This document shows, in pieces, positions 1-11,900 of a DNA stretch of 64,000 nt (within the stretch, counting starts at the first letter, position 1; each line of letters begins with the position of its first letter). A program made the translations under genes and the position numbers. The notes below the pieces were generated by a model. That model searched no databases. It was given only the letters and a program-made list of their open reading frames with translations, and was not told the origin of the DNA. The DNA comes from Eublepharis macularius (taxonomy: Eukaryota > Chordata > Lepidosauria > Squamata > Eublepharidae). The stretch lies in NCBI RefSeq assembly GCF_028583425.1, contig NC_072793.1, positions 59,091,028-59,155,027 on the forward strand, written 5' to 3'.

Positions 1-590
1 ATACTGTGAACATTTATGTCTTATCTCTGGTTTCTTTTTTGGGGGGGGGGGTTTACTGAGAAATTCCTTAATAATGAAGACAGCATTTATTTTGATTCAA
101 GTATTCATTAAAAGTTACCTGCATTTCTGCTCAGGCAAAATATTTGCCTATTTGTCTTTTTAAAAGAAGAAATGTTCAAGGCATCCTTCCCTTGTAATTC
201 AAGAACTTTCATTATTTTCTTAGGAGAAAAACTGATCAGACCAGAAGCCACCAGATGTCCAATCAAGTCCAGTTTCACTACTCAATTAGTTTATATGGAA
301 TTACCAAGGGAAGCAGCTGCAATTAGGAATTAACAGGGTATTTTCCCCAGTGCAGGAACTTCCACCTCACATTTCTACAAGGGGCCATCATACTTCCAGT
401 GCTTGATTGTGGCAATGCCCTAGCAGCGTTAATGGGAATGTTGTTCAGAAGATTCTTCCTTCTGGCTTCAGCCCCTGCTTACAATGTTCAACACTGTTCC
501 CAAGAATGTTTTCGCTTTTCATCTTTGTGGGGAAGAGGTAAAGATTACTGCCGCAGAAAAGGGAAAGTGGCAAAAATGCCTTCCACAACC
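1..590. other. Intergenic DNA upstream of IL12B
   Basis: AT-rich sequence with a short poly-G run near position 42-51. No exon, RNA gene or repeat was recognised here. Confidence 0.4.
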
Positions 591-1055
591 TCACTCCATT
601 TATGGTTCTTAAAAATCCAACTCAGTGTATGTTCATACATCTGGTTCTTACCTTCAAGGCCCTAAACCTCAAGGACCATCTCCTCTCATCCAGCCTGCCA
701 GTTAAGATCTGCCTGTCAAGCCCTGTTCTCTGTGCCCCTGCCATCAGAGGTGAGGTGGGTGGTGAGTGAGTAGAGACAGGGCATTTTCTGCGGTGGCATC
801 TTGCTTTTAGGACACTGTCCTCCTTAAGGCACACTTGGTGCATATTTTACTTTTTTTTTATGTGCCAAGGCATAACACATCTTTTTGCCAGGCTTTTTAA
901 TGGTCTGCATCTGTTTTATGGATAGTGTTTATGGAGCCCAAATTGATTGCTTTTAATGGTTTGTTTTTAATGTGACATTGTTTTAATTGTAAGCTGCCTC
1001 GAAGAGGTGGCATAGAAATACCCTAAATAAATAAATACATACATACATCTTAAAT
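590..1055 (+). repeat. L2-type LINE 3' end, degraded
   Basis: The text reads like the 3' end of the L2-type LINEs seen better preserved at 29.7-31.2 kb and 55.5-55.9 kb. It has a decayed C-terminal coding part, an untranslated stretch ending in the motif GTAAGCTGCCTCGAAGAGG (the counterpart of CCGCCCTGAGCC), and a short AAAT/ACAT tail. It is old and carries many changes. The family call is from pattern, not alignment. Confidence 0.5.
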
Positions 1056-1334
1056 GTATTTTTATACTATCCATATTACCTTTGATACCATATGTTGTAT
1101 ATGATTGCAACATATTTGCAAATTACACAGTTATCTTTTTGAGTTTTATTTCCTCCTGCTTTTATTCTGAATCAGAAAATTCCTTATTATCATTGCATAG
1201 CAATAGATTCAGTGTTTCCCCTTTTTATTATGCATAATATATTCTGGATTCCCAGTGAGGTCATACTACCATATATATCCTTGTGTTTAGTGGAGTATTA
1301 TATGTGTGTGTGTGTGGCTGGTAAGACAATGAAG

Positions 1335-1575
1335 TAGGAAAGGAAATTCCTGTTGCATAGCATAAATGTCAATCTAATAATCCAATTTCCTCTTCAGCGA
1401 TTACTTGGGACTCCCAAACTTTTACTCAGAAATTTCTTTAGTATTTAAATTTTATTGCTTGTAAAAACGGAACTTACTGTCTGTGTTGAAATCCTGTGGC
1501 ACTGTGGTTAAGTCAAGTATCTCTTTGGTTTCAGAACTTAAGCATATAAAAGCAAACAACACTTAACAGTCATCA
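1335..1575 (+). promoter_or_regulatory. IL12B promoter candidate
   Basis: A TATA-like ATATAAAA lies at 1544-1551, about 80 bases before a good splice donor. Upstream are two kappaB-like sites, GGAAATTCC at 1342-1350 and GGGACTCCC at 1407-1415, a C/EBP-like TTGCATAG just after the first, and an Ets-like TTTCC at 1386-1390. Mammalian IL12B promoters use NF-kappaB, C/EBP and Ets sites within about 220 bases of the start, so content and spacing fit. The assignment is inferred from position upstream of the recognised gene. Confidence 0.55.
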
Positions 1576-1627
1576 GATTCATAACAGACACATTCCCAGG
1601 AGCCAAAGCTGGTCGCAACTGCAAAAG
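1575..1627 (+). other. IL12B: Probable non-coding exon 1 of IL12B
   Basis: This is a short segment between the TATA box and a consensus donor (AAAAG followed by GTAAGA at 1628). It has no ATG-led frame of use. Human IL12B also begins with an untranslated exon before the signal-peptide exon. The transcription start is approximate (TATA plus about 25-30). Confidence 0.5.
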
Positions 1628-1764
1628 GTAAGAAAACCTTTTATTTTTCTAACATTCTTAGCTTCTACACAGACACACAGGTACATTCAAAGTAATGTTG
1701 CTAACTTCTATCTAATACATGCTTATCCCACTTCCAGAGCAGCATATGTGTGTTTTTGTTCTGC

Positions 1765-1916
1765 GTTTTATTTTCACAACAACCCTGTGGAGTGGGGTAG
1801 CCTGAGAGAGTATGTGGCCCAGGCTCACTCAGTGAGACTTAATGGCAGAGGCAGTGCAGGAATTTGAACCTAGGTTTCCTAGATCCTAGTCTGAGACTTT
1901 AGCAACTACACCACAG
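1765..1916 (-). repeat. tRNA-derived SINE, antisense
   Basis: On the + strand it ends with a reversed B box (GATTTGAACC-like, here ATTTGAACCTAGG) and a reversed A box (GCAACTACACCACA). It contains the body motif CACAACAACCCTGTG. It is the same family as the sense copy at 14706-14939 and lies in IL12B intron 1. Confidence 0.7.
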
Positions 1917-2499
1917 TAATAATACAGATTATTATGCTATTAAAGCTGAGATGATGGATGAATGTATCTAAAATGTTTAAAGCAATTAATATACATTTTA
2001 ATACTATGATGGGTCTTGATATTTTCAAACTCTGTGATTTAAACTATCAGGAAAATTTATGTTGTAATCCTAAATACAATTACTCCAATTTAAACCCATT
2101 GAAATCAATGGGTTTCGTATCAAGTAATTCTTTACACAGCTGACCTGTATCAGCAATACAGTAAAGCTACATGACTGGCTATTGAAGCACATTTTTTTAT
2201 CTACAGACTAGGATCAACTGGATCCACATACTGTAAGATAAGATGACAGGGGAAAAAACCTCCAAAAGATTATTTTTGGTATTGCTTCTGGGGTAGAAAG
2301 ACTATGAAAACTAATGCTAATCAAAACTAATTCCAGATTTATGCATAATCATAATAATACTTTTGTTTTAATCCTCCTATAATTTAATTATTCTCAGATG
2401 CCAGAACACATCTTTATCACTTCCATTTCTATTTTTTATCTGTTCTACATTTTGATATATTTACTTGCAAGTGACAGGCCAGGTTACAATATACTACAA

Positions 2500-2625
2500 A
2501 CATAAGAACATAAGAAGAGCCCTGCTAGATCAGAACAGCTGTTCATCCTGTCTTACACAGTGGCCAACCAGTTACTATGGAGGGCCAACAACAAGGCTTA
2601 GAGGCCAAGGCCTTCCCCCAAAGTA
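2500..2625 (+). repeat. Interspersed repeat starting AACATAAGAACATAAG
   Basis: It has the dispersed-repeat start AACATAAGAACATAAGAAGA followed by a 'gatcaga...gtggccaaccag...ggagggccaacaacaagg' body. A second, reversed copy is at 11840-12035. It is probably retroposon-derived, but the family is not assigned. Confidence 0.5.
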
Positions 2626-2936
2626 ACAAATTAATATGGCTAAAACAGATAAAAACCCTATTAAAACCTCACCAAGTAACTAGTAAACTCAGTTTCTAAA
2701 ACCTAGGAAAAACTAAGAAATATTATACAGCCTCTGAAAGATGTTCAGGCTTTGGCAGGGAGGAACGTCCTACAATTGTGCCTAATAGCTTAAGAATAAC
2801 CCAGTCCTCAGTGTTATTACTGTTGTAACAACTTCTTTTCAGTTCAATACAAATTTACTTACTTATCAGCCAGAGTCTCTCACAGAATTGTCATATGTGT
2901 ATTATGAAAGTCTGTCTAGGAAGCTGTGCATGTGCT

Positions 2937-3200
2937 AGGGCTGCCAGGCCAAGCAACCAGCAGGAAGGTTGGGGGAGGGGCATGGAGGAAAATGTGGGAC
3001 ATAAGTGATGTCGCTATGTTTCACTTCTGGAGAAAACTAGAACCAATGTAAGGTAGCTGTAGGAATTGCCAGAAACTCTACAGGAAAACCATAGACTTTC
3101 CAACAATTCCTAGACCTACACTATATCACTTCTCTGTTTCCCCTGGAAGTGATGTAGCAAAGTCAGTGGCACCACTTTTTTTATCCTGCCCCCTCCTCCA
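2937..3200. repeat. Foldback MITE, AGTGATGT family, copy 1
   Basis: The segment is roughly self-complementary. 'Aagtgatgtcgct..acttctgg' on the left mirrors 'ccctggaagtgatgtag' on the right, around a central 'gaattgccagaaactctacagg / tttccaacaattcc' fold. Related copies are at 4160-4345 and 25008-25395. No clear target duplication was found. Confidence 0.45.
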
Positions 3201-3469
3201 TGCTCCAAAAGCGGAGAGAAAAGAAAACTGCCAGCAGGATGCCTTCCACCATAGCAGGAGCCTTGGCCTCTCTAGTGTGTGAATATAATGCACATCTTAA
3301 GAGACCACAAGACATATATTCCAGTCATTTCAGTGATCAAGAAATAATCCATTCATTATTTTTGCTGCAATCACTACAAAAATTTAAACAGAGAACTTAA
3401 CAAAAGCAGCACAAGATTTTGATAACAGAGTGCAAGTTGCTGACTTACTAGTTTTGGGCTAACTAGGAT

Positions 3470-4135
3470 TGCCATATTTATTTTATTTGTTAACAAGATT
3501 TTATCCCACCTTTCAGCCTTCATGGGGCCACCAAGGTGGATAATAAATTAAAATATACAAATTAAAATCTTATCTTAAAAAGCCATTTAAACCTATAAAT
3601 AAATACATGATTAAAGCAATTTAAAACCAGAGTTTAAAATAAATACAAAAGATAACATTGGAGAGGAAGGAGGAATCACTAAGGGAATGCCAAGTGAAAC
3701 AAAAAAAAAGTCTTCACCTCCCTGCAGAAGATGTCAACAGAAAGGGACATGCCAATCTCCCTGGGGAGAGAGTGCCAGAATTTTGGTGCCATGACTGACA
3801 AAGGCCCTCTCCCAGGTTGCTAGTCACCAAATCTTGAAAGATGTATGGGGCCTCAGAAGATGAACACAGTGGCCAAGTAGATTCATAACAGAGTAGACAG
3901 ACCTTTAGGCATGTTGGTCCCAAATGTTAACACAAGCACATTGAATTATGCCTGGAAACAAACTGGAAGCTAATGTAAATGAGCCAAGATTGGGGTGACC
4001 CTGCGACCCATTCCATTCAACATGGTGGCTGTGGCATTCTACGTCAATTGAAGTTTCTAAATACTTTTCAAGGCAGCTCCATACAGAGCATATTGCAGTA
4101 ATCTGATTTAGATGGCATTCAGAAGGCAGGTGAGA
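3470..4135 (-). repeat. L2-type LINE 3' half, degraded, antisense
   Basis: On the - strand broken frames recall the L2 reverse-transcriptase C-terminal region: an 'LDYCN'-like start near 4110 and an 'RAF..HGTKI' block near 3790 that matches RAFSVLAPTWW of the element at 29.7-31.2 kb. It ends in an AT-rich tail. There are several frameshifts, so it is old. It lies in IL12B intron 1. Confidence 0.55.
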
Positions 4136-4159
4136 GGGAGACAGCATGATCTCATCTTT

Positions 4160-4345
4160 AGGGGAAAAAACTGGAAGTGATGTCACATCTGTGTAATAAT
4201 TGCTGGAAACTTTATGGTTTTATCATAGAGATTCTTGCAATTCCTAGAGAGATGTGACATCACTTCTGGGTTCTCCTGGAAACAATGTCATGCCATAGCC
4301 AATGGCCATCCCCAAGTCCCCCCCCTCTCGATCTCCAGGCTGTTA
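4160..4345. repeat. Foldback MITE, AGTGATGT family, copy 2
   Basis: Inverted motifs 'ggaagtgatgtcacatc' and 'gatgtgacatcacttc' flank a small fold. It is related to copies at 2937 and 25008. Confidence 0.5.
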
Positions 4346-4838
4346 GCTTAAAAAAAGATATCAAGAAGATGCTCTGTATACCTTAATTTTATGGTTTAAA
4401 CTAGAATGAGGAATGCACTAGGAAATGAGAACTGTCTCTCTAAAGATTTAAGCCTTGAAATACAGGCAGCTCCCAATTTACAGTCTTGTAGGAATGATAT
4501 AAAATAATTATTACCCAAGAGGGGAGCTGTAGCCAAGGAAACTGGTTTGCTACACACTTAGGACAAGGAAACAACTTCCAGAAATAGGGATACTGTCTGC
4601 AGCTTCTGTGCAGGTGGTTGATGAGGAAATTCTCCTTAGGAGTTTTCAACCCTACAAATTACAGTCCTGTATGAATGGCCCGATGAGGCCAAGTATTGTC
4701 AAGCAGCATGGAAAAAGCTATATCCAAAAGTAGGAAATAAATAGATTAAAAAGCAAACCTAAATTATTGCTGAGTTAAAGGATGCAGTTGACCCACCTGT
4801 GGAGACACCAAATGTTAGCAAGGAACAGTAGTTGAGTA
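4346..4838. other. IL12B intron 1, unassigned
   Basis: No exon or repeat was recognised here. Open frames in it have no recognisable family. Confidence 0.3.
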
Positions 4839-4846
4839 ATCAGAAC

Positions 4847-5710
4847 TAGACATGGGCACAAACCAAAAAAATTTAACGAACCAGCGGTTCGCGGTTTGGT
4901 GCCGATGACGATCCCAAGGTTGCAAACCGCAATGAACATTTTCCGTTACTGAACTGGTTTGCGGTTCGTGGGGCATGGAATGGCCCCCATGGCACTTAGA
5001 GATCCCATATTCCCGGGGAGTTTTTTGCAGGCTCTCCTACAGCCATCACCCAAGTTTGGACAAGATTGCAAAAGGGATCTTGGAGTTATACCCTCTCCAA
5101 TCCAAGGCCCCCAGGAAACTCCCACAAAAATCCAAGCTCAATTATACTCTCAGTCTCTCTCCCCAAAGGCTAGCAAGTGGCAAGCAAGAGCTCTGTCCCA
5201 CTCCACTGCTCGCTGAAAGTGAAACCCAGCCTGGGAGCCCACGGCTATTTATAAGCACAGGTCCCATTGAGCAATGCAGGAGGTCTGTGTTTGGCTATCA
5301 GAGCTTCCTATCAGGGTTTGCAGGGATGAGATTGGAGTGCCCATGGCTACAGAACACTCCCTTCCCCCTCCCTCCCCTGGGTGTCTTCTCCCAACTTGTA
5401 ACTGCTTTGCAGCTTCGTGATTGGAAGGAAGACCTGCCGATCAAGGTAAGCTGGGCTTCCATTCGCGTTTCCGGGGTGACAGAAGGAGCGCAGACAGAGT
5501 TCAGGCATTCTCCCGGCTCCGTTGCCAGGGGAATTGATTGCTGGCGCCTGACTGTCTGGCTTCCTGAACCACGGCCGAATGCACCGAACCAGGCCTCTCC
5601 TGAATGCTGGTTCGTTGGCTGTGGACAATCACGAACCACCAGATCACGATCGCGCGATCGCCAATTTCATGGGTTTTTGAAGTTCGTAATGCGGTTCGTG
5701 CCCATCTCTA
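4847..5710. mobile_element. Non-autonomous hAT-type transposon, 864 bp, with 8-bp TSD
   Basis: Terminal inverted repeats are TAGACATGGGCACAAACC on the left and, reversed, TAGAGATGGGCACGAACC on the right (16 of 18 match). It is flanked by a perfect 8-bp duplication ATCAGAAC at 4839-4846 and 5711-5718. An 8-bp duplication is typical of the hAT superfamily. The interior is GC-richer than its surroundings and repeats 'ggttcg/cgaacc' motifs near both ends. A long open frame crosses it but resembles no transposase. It sits in IL12B intron 1. Confidence 0.85.
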
Positions 5711-5718
5711 ATCAGAAC

Positions 5719-6740
5719 CCAAAACTAGCTAAGCCAATAAATTCTCCTCTTTACTCAGTTAAAATATTCAAATGGTTGAAGAAAATAACCTATGGTTTAA
5801 ATAGTATGCAAAAAAGAGACCAGATTACCAACTTCCTCTTGGTTCAGTAAGGTAGCTCCTTTTATCTTCCACAATACTAGAATCAGACAGGCTGAAGGAA
5901 CAACTTGTATTGTATTGTATTGTATTCTGAACTCACCCTCTGTCTTCATTCTAACAGTTCTTTCCTCCATTAAGATATTTCCTTCCCTAGGTATGGGTGG
6001 CAGCATAGAAATATAGCCCAAATTCAATGGCCCACAACTATTTATAGAGTTTAATTTTTAAATCTGCATGTGACAAAGTAATAACAGGATTTCATCCTTA
6101 AGAATCAATGCTGCTAATGGAATTAAAAAAGAATAACTTGAGGAAAGTCATAAAATCTAAGCATACGAGATGTAATAAATTTCATAGGAATCCAAATTCT
6201 ATTCTGTAACTTCAGCTGTTAAACCTTGCTTGATAACATATGTTTCCTTTGGCCCATCTGTTACCACTCTTGTTTCTGAAAGTTCATTTTCAAGTGGACT
6301 TAAAGAGGGGAAACTACCTTCTAATCTGTAGGGCATCTATTATTGTTGTTAGTTACTCACCTTAGTAATTAATTTTATTTGGGTTTACTTAGTATCATTT
6401 TAGTTCTTCTAACATCCTTGACAATAGATGTGCTTTTAAGAATCATGCTTAAAGTGTATTCTTATTATTTTTCCTCCTTTAATAGATATTGGGATAAATA
6501 CCATGATTTTATTCCATTAATGACAGACCCTTCCTCCAATGCAAGAAGCCTTGCACCAGCATAAGAGGCCCACCAGAGGAAGGCTCCTTGCATTGGATGA
6601 AAGTTCCACTGTTAAAGAATGGAAACATAGGATCCAACCCATACAATTCTTAGCCATTAGCAGGCATAACATTGTGCCTCCACCGAAGCTAGTGAACTAG
6701 GGGGGAACTAGGGGGGAAATGAGGAGTCTGCTGTGTTATC
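5719..6740. other. IL12B intron 1, mostly unassigned
   Basis: It contains a short TATTG microsatellite near 5908-5927 and otherwise AT-rich sequence. No exon was recognised. Confidence 0.3.
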
Positions 6741-7080
6741 ATCTATGATAGCATTCAGTCGACTGCCTAGCTGAATTGATTGATGTGGTCTGTGTGAGTC
6801 TGGAGGACTTCTACATCCATGCTGACTTTGCCCTATCTAGTACTGTTCAGGAGGACTTCATGGTGATCATGACAACCATGGATCTTTTCAGGTTGTTGTG
6901 AACAGCTCCATGCAACCTGCAGGGCATATGCTTTACCCAATGGACTGCTCTGATCATAATGATCAGAGCAGTCCATCATAATGATGATCAGAGCAGGTCA
7001 TATTTGTATCATGTCATTGCCAGGGAGAGATCACCAACCAATCAAGGCACAAATCTTGAACTGAGTCTGACTAAACCATT
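6740..7080 (+). repeat. LINE endonuclease-region fragment (L2/CR1-like)
   Basis: A broken + frame reads 'SLEDFYIHADFALS' and 'MTTMDLF', which resembles the loop region of L2/CR1 endonucleases ('gdfNvH'-type context). It contains a perfect palindrome at 6941-6975. The family assignment is tentative. Confidence 0.35.
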
Positions 7081-8049
7081 TAAAGAACTGCTCACTAGAT
7101 AATTGCCCATCTTGATTTCTAACATTCAGCAAAGAAATAGTAAGGTGGATCCAAGCATCCTGCAAGATCCTTCCTCCAGCCTAAGGAGCTTTCCTCCTAT
7201 ATAAGTGATTCTTCCACCTACAAAAGAGCAACTTAAGTTAGAGGAACGGTCCAACTTTGCTTAGTGGAGTGGTGGGATAGGAGTAGGATCCACCCCTCCA
7301 ATGCCATTGCTGTTTCCCACTGTAAATAATTGTCAATAAGAAATGCTGGTATCCTTAAAGAAGGCCACAATCAGTTCTGTGCTTTAAGAAACCTCTATGT
7401 CCAAAAATGTTGGTGGTGGACATTAAAAGAGATAAGTGAGGTAGCAGAGTTTGATATTAGTGCATTGGAAATAAGTAGACAGACTTCTGTGATTTTAGCT
7501 CTATAAAAGTACTTTACTACATAACATGGAAAGGGTACATTTGGTAAGAAAATTAAGAATAGCTAACTACATCTTGATGGCTAGAGAGAAAAGCTTTTAC
7601 TAAGATACAGACTGACTTAGAACTGAGAGCACTAAGATAAAGAGCAATAAAACCTTAGTATATGTTGCTAGCTAATGGCCGCCAATAAACTGGCTCATCC
7701 AGTAGACAATCCTAGATTCCTTCATTAAGACTAAAGACTCCCCTTTCTATGGTGGGAACATTTACTCATTTAGGCATAGGCCTAAATAGTCCTATGCTAA
7801 CTAGCTATCTGACTAAACAAACAGAAGAACAATTTAACTCTTTCATAACTGAATGTAGGACACTTGCAAAAATCCCAACAAAAATCCTATATCCCATTGG
7901 CAAGAAGAGCCACCTTGGGGCCTCAGAAAAAGATTCCTTCTGGGCTGTCCTCTCTCCACCTAGACCCTTCCAAAGCATAATAGAAAACAAATCATATGAT
8001 TAGTCCTACTCCAATCCACCAAATTCAGTTGCTTTGGACTAGATGGGAT
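7081..8049. other. IL12B intron 1, unassigned
   Basis: No exon, RNA gene or recognisable element was seen. Confidence 0.3.
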
Positions 8050-8240
8050 TAATAAATTCAAGCGGAATCCTTCCTGACAAGACAGAAGTAATGACGGGGG
8101 ATTTGGATTTGGGGAGGAGGTCCCTGATCTTGATGGTATTATACTCCCCCAAAACAGCATGTGTGTAGTCTGGCAGTTTTCCTTGACCTAGACTTGCTAC
8201 TGAATTATCAGGTGGTAGTTGTGGAATTAGTAGAATTTCT
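8050..8240 (+). repeat. L2-type LINE fragment
   Basis: A frame beginning 'NPS..DKTEVMT' recalls LNPTKTEVLYVG in the element at 29.7-31.2 kb, followed by broken frames. It is old and short. Confidence 0.35.
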
Positions 8241-8870
8241 TACATTAATTGGTTTAACTCAAACTTTTATGCTTCAATGTGAATTTTTTCCAATGATTTA
8301 TTTTCAGGTGATTTACAAAAATTGAAATAATAACAGCCTTTGATTCTTGTGGTTCTGGGTTTGGGATTAAGCAATTTATCAAGCAGCTGGTAGATTTATT
8401 CTTTTCTTATGCTGATGACTCAGAATATCTTTTGAATGTAAACGACCCAGTGATGTCTTGGATGAAGTTTAAGAGCTTGGAGCTACAGGGATCCAAATAT
8501 AGGGATGGAAATGTTTGGTTTAAAGAAAAGCACTTTATAGTCTATAGCCTATCTATCCTTTCCTATCTTGAAAATACTTTGTTGCTATTTGCTAACATTG
8601 CTACCTCTTGAATCTTATCCTAGAGATATCCTGAGATGTTTTGGATAAAGGAAATTTTGGCTTCACTATCTACAGAAGAGTCAGCAAGCATGCATATAAG
8701 AAAGCAGTAGTTTATTGAGGCAAGGAGCATCCTTTACATAAGCAAAGAAAGAAGCAAAGTTATTTCCAAATTTTTAGGCACTTCTAACGGACCTCAGTTC
8801 AGGCATTACCAGATACAGTAACTGTTTGATCCTTTCTGAAAAGAATCTTTAATGTTAATTTCATTCACAG

Positions 8871-8952
8871 ATGGCATTCTGGTCGTTCATCCTGATTTCT
8901 GTACTTTGCTTTGCTGCTCATTCAGAAGCAAAATGGAAACTGAAGGACAATG
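8871..8952 (+). CDS. IL12B: IL12B coding exon 1: signal peptide
   Basis: It codes MAFWSFILISVLCFAAHS plus EAKWKLKDN, matching human IWELKKD at the mature start. The preceding TTTCATTCACAG is an acceptor and the ATG follows it directly. The donor is GTAAGT. It ends in phase 1. Confidence 0.93.
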
Positions 8953-11900
8953 GTAAGTTATCTGTATTAAAATAACTCCCACATCTAAGGTACCTAGCAT
9001 GGCATTCCGTACAGGCAGGAGAGATTTTCATCTTCCCATTTCTGCAGATGACATCCTTACCTTCTCTCATAGCCCTCCAGTGCTTGGGGGACCTTCACAG
9101 CAACACTCCATGAATCACAAGGGACTACCACTATACAGAAAACTGGCCTCCATCACCTTGTGTACCTGCAGAAGCGCTTTGGATGTAGATCTCTCTGGAT
9201 CCAAATGTATACAAGGGCATATTTGAGCAAGTTTAGGGCAAGTTCAGTTCTGATTTAAGGGCAAATATTATGTTGGCATTGTAGGATAAAGCAGAGCAAT
9301 TCAGAGACCACAGCTAAGCATGAGTGTGTGCTGCTGATGAGGCAATAAACTCGCACAGAGTCCACTTATTTCAGTAAAGAAAATGAGAGTTCTTTTATTT
9401 AGGAACTCCACTCAGGATAGGAAAGAGGAGCGATAGAATCTAATCTAAACTATTTAAGCTAGGGTGCTGGTGGATACAAGAACTGAGCCCTGTGTCCTCC
9501 ATGGCAGCAAGATGGAGAGTGTGTGTGTGTGTGTTCTCATGAGAGAGTTGAAGAAGAAAGAGGAAGAAAGTTCTCTGAGACTATCAGTCTGCACACCAAA
9601 GAGATAGCATTGGCTAGACGCAGAGTGTCTTCCTCTCTGTCTCTACCTCTATAGTAAGCCCCCTCCATAACCTGAGAACGGGAACAAGGGACAGTGTGTA
9701 AGTCCTTCACTTCTTATACATTAAGCAGTCCTAACAATTTGATAAGAATGCCAACAACCTGGCGGCGGGGGGATGAGGGGGCTGTCCTGCCCCTTTAATA
9801 AAGGTCTAAAGTGTGGAAATAGGCATCCAAGGTTTTCAGTGGCAAGAAGATAAATAACGTCACTTCCTAAATAACATCCCATTAAGCCTCTGTCAAGGGG
9901 CCGGACATTTTTTCTTCAGGTTGTTGGCAACCTACGGTTTGGATATTAGGATTATTTTATGAATTTGTGGGAGCCCTGGAAGTTTCTGTAAACATTTCAT
10001 TCATGTTCTAGCTGACCCCAGAAACCATCAATTTCCCTATTCACTGTCTGCATATTTCATAAGTTTCAGTCTGCTTCAGTCAGAAAATAGGAAGATCATA
10101 GTGAGACAGCTTTTATGCAAATGCCAAAGCATAAAAAAAATCATTTATACAAAATGAGAGAGAGACAGAGAGAGATCATTTAGTCACTATGAGCAGAACC
10201 ACAAGTGACAAAAGGCACAGGTTGGACACTTGTCAGCTTCGCTCAAGTTTTGATGGGAAATGTAGGCATCCTAGACTTGCAGCCTGGCTCTCTGACTGCT
10301 GTCCAATGGACTTTTCAACTGTCACTTGTCCAACATTCCGCCAAGCTGCCTACATTTCCCATCAAAACTTGAGGGAAGCTGACAAGTGTCCAACCTGTGC
10401 CTTTTGTCACTTGTGGTTCCGCTCTATGTATGTGATAGTAATAAGCTTAACATGTAATACACACAACATGGAACAACCCAGTGAAAGGCCAGACTAGAAA
10501 TAAAAATAAGTCTTCAGATAGCAAGAGGATTTCTAAGGCATTCCAGATGTCTTCACACTTATGCATACAACAACCCAAGAATATCTGGGGTGCTTTCTTT
10601 TGCAGTTACAGCACCCTTCTGGCTAACATTTCCCCAAATCAGGTATGCCATTTGCCTGCTTTGAGCAGGCAATCTTCCTTCCCACTAGTTCGGGCCACTG
10701 CAAGAAGTAGTGGGAGGCAGAAATGATGATGCACAATGCATCAATGTCATGTCTAAGTAAAAACTAGGCATGACATCATTGTGTCAGCTAGTGCTCTGGA
10801 AACTCTATAGCAATACCCAGACATGACATCGAGGCATTGTGCACTGTCATGTCTACCACTTGCCCTATCCTCAAAACTCCCAGGGGTGCCAGGTGGTGGC
10901 CTGGCATCCCTGCCCAACTGCTATGGTAGAGCCTCACCACAAGTTGGCCACTAGTTACATTAGCCCACAGGACTCTCCAGAGATTCTTCTTGTACTTGTA
11001 TATTAGCTGCTGTGGCCACTGCAGCTACTCTCATGATTTTCTTGGATTCACCCCACCACAACGCTTTGTCCTTTGTGATCATCCCTTGAATCTAACATAA
11101 TGAAACAGGTAAGAGTGAAGGGAGCATGAAAGGAACAGAAAAAAGAGCACATGAAGCTTCCGCCAACAATTATAAATGTACATGGAGAATGCTTGGGTTG
11201 CAATCTGGCAATCTCTCCAGAACAGCAGTATACTCAGAATTAAAACACTCCAGGAACAAGCTGATCTGAGTAGATCCTGCTGGCAGCATGAAGTGACCAC
11301 TGAGCATAGACCAAGTCAATGGTGGCAAAGGAGAAGGTGGCAGGTGACCCTACATCCGGTGTGGCAGCTGCCAGCTGGGTCCAAGGGCAGCAACTCTTTG
11401 AACAATGCCTATCAGGAAATAGACCCATTGGAACAACTTAAAACCAAGCAATCTCAAGGTCCTGATGGTATACTCCTAAGAGTTCTTATGGAACTCAAAT
11501 GTGAGGTTTTGAATCTATTGACCCATATATGTAACTTATCACTAAAATCAGCCCCTATACAAAAGGCTGGAGAGTAGTAATTATTACACCGATTTTTAAA
11601 ATAGGGGTCCAAAGGGGAAGCAGAAAATTACAAGCCTGTTAGCCTAGCATCCATCCCAGGCAAATTAATAGAAACTGTGATCAAAGATAGAATTATTAGG
11701 CGCATAGAGGAACAAAGCCTGCTGAGTGAAAATCAATTTGGCTTCTGCAAAGGCAAGTCCTGCCTCATCCATCTGTTGGAGTTTTTTTGTGAAAGGGTAC
11801 AAGCATGTAGATAAGGGCAATAAGGGCACCTCTACATTCAGAGGCAGCGAACCTCTGAATATCAGAGCCAGGAGGCACCTTCATGGGAAGTTCTCAATCT

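Noticed and set aside
4975-5850. A 291-residue + frame
   Set aside because: It crosses the right end of the 864-bp hAT element and runs into flanking DNA; no transposase or host domain is recognisable.
11176-11577. A 133-residue + frame
   Set aside because: Its second half is a CR1 LINE fragment and the first half has no homology; not a host gene.
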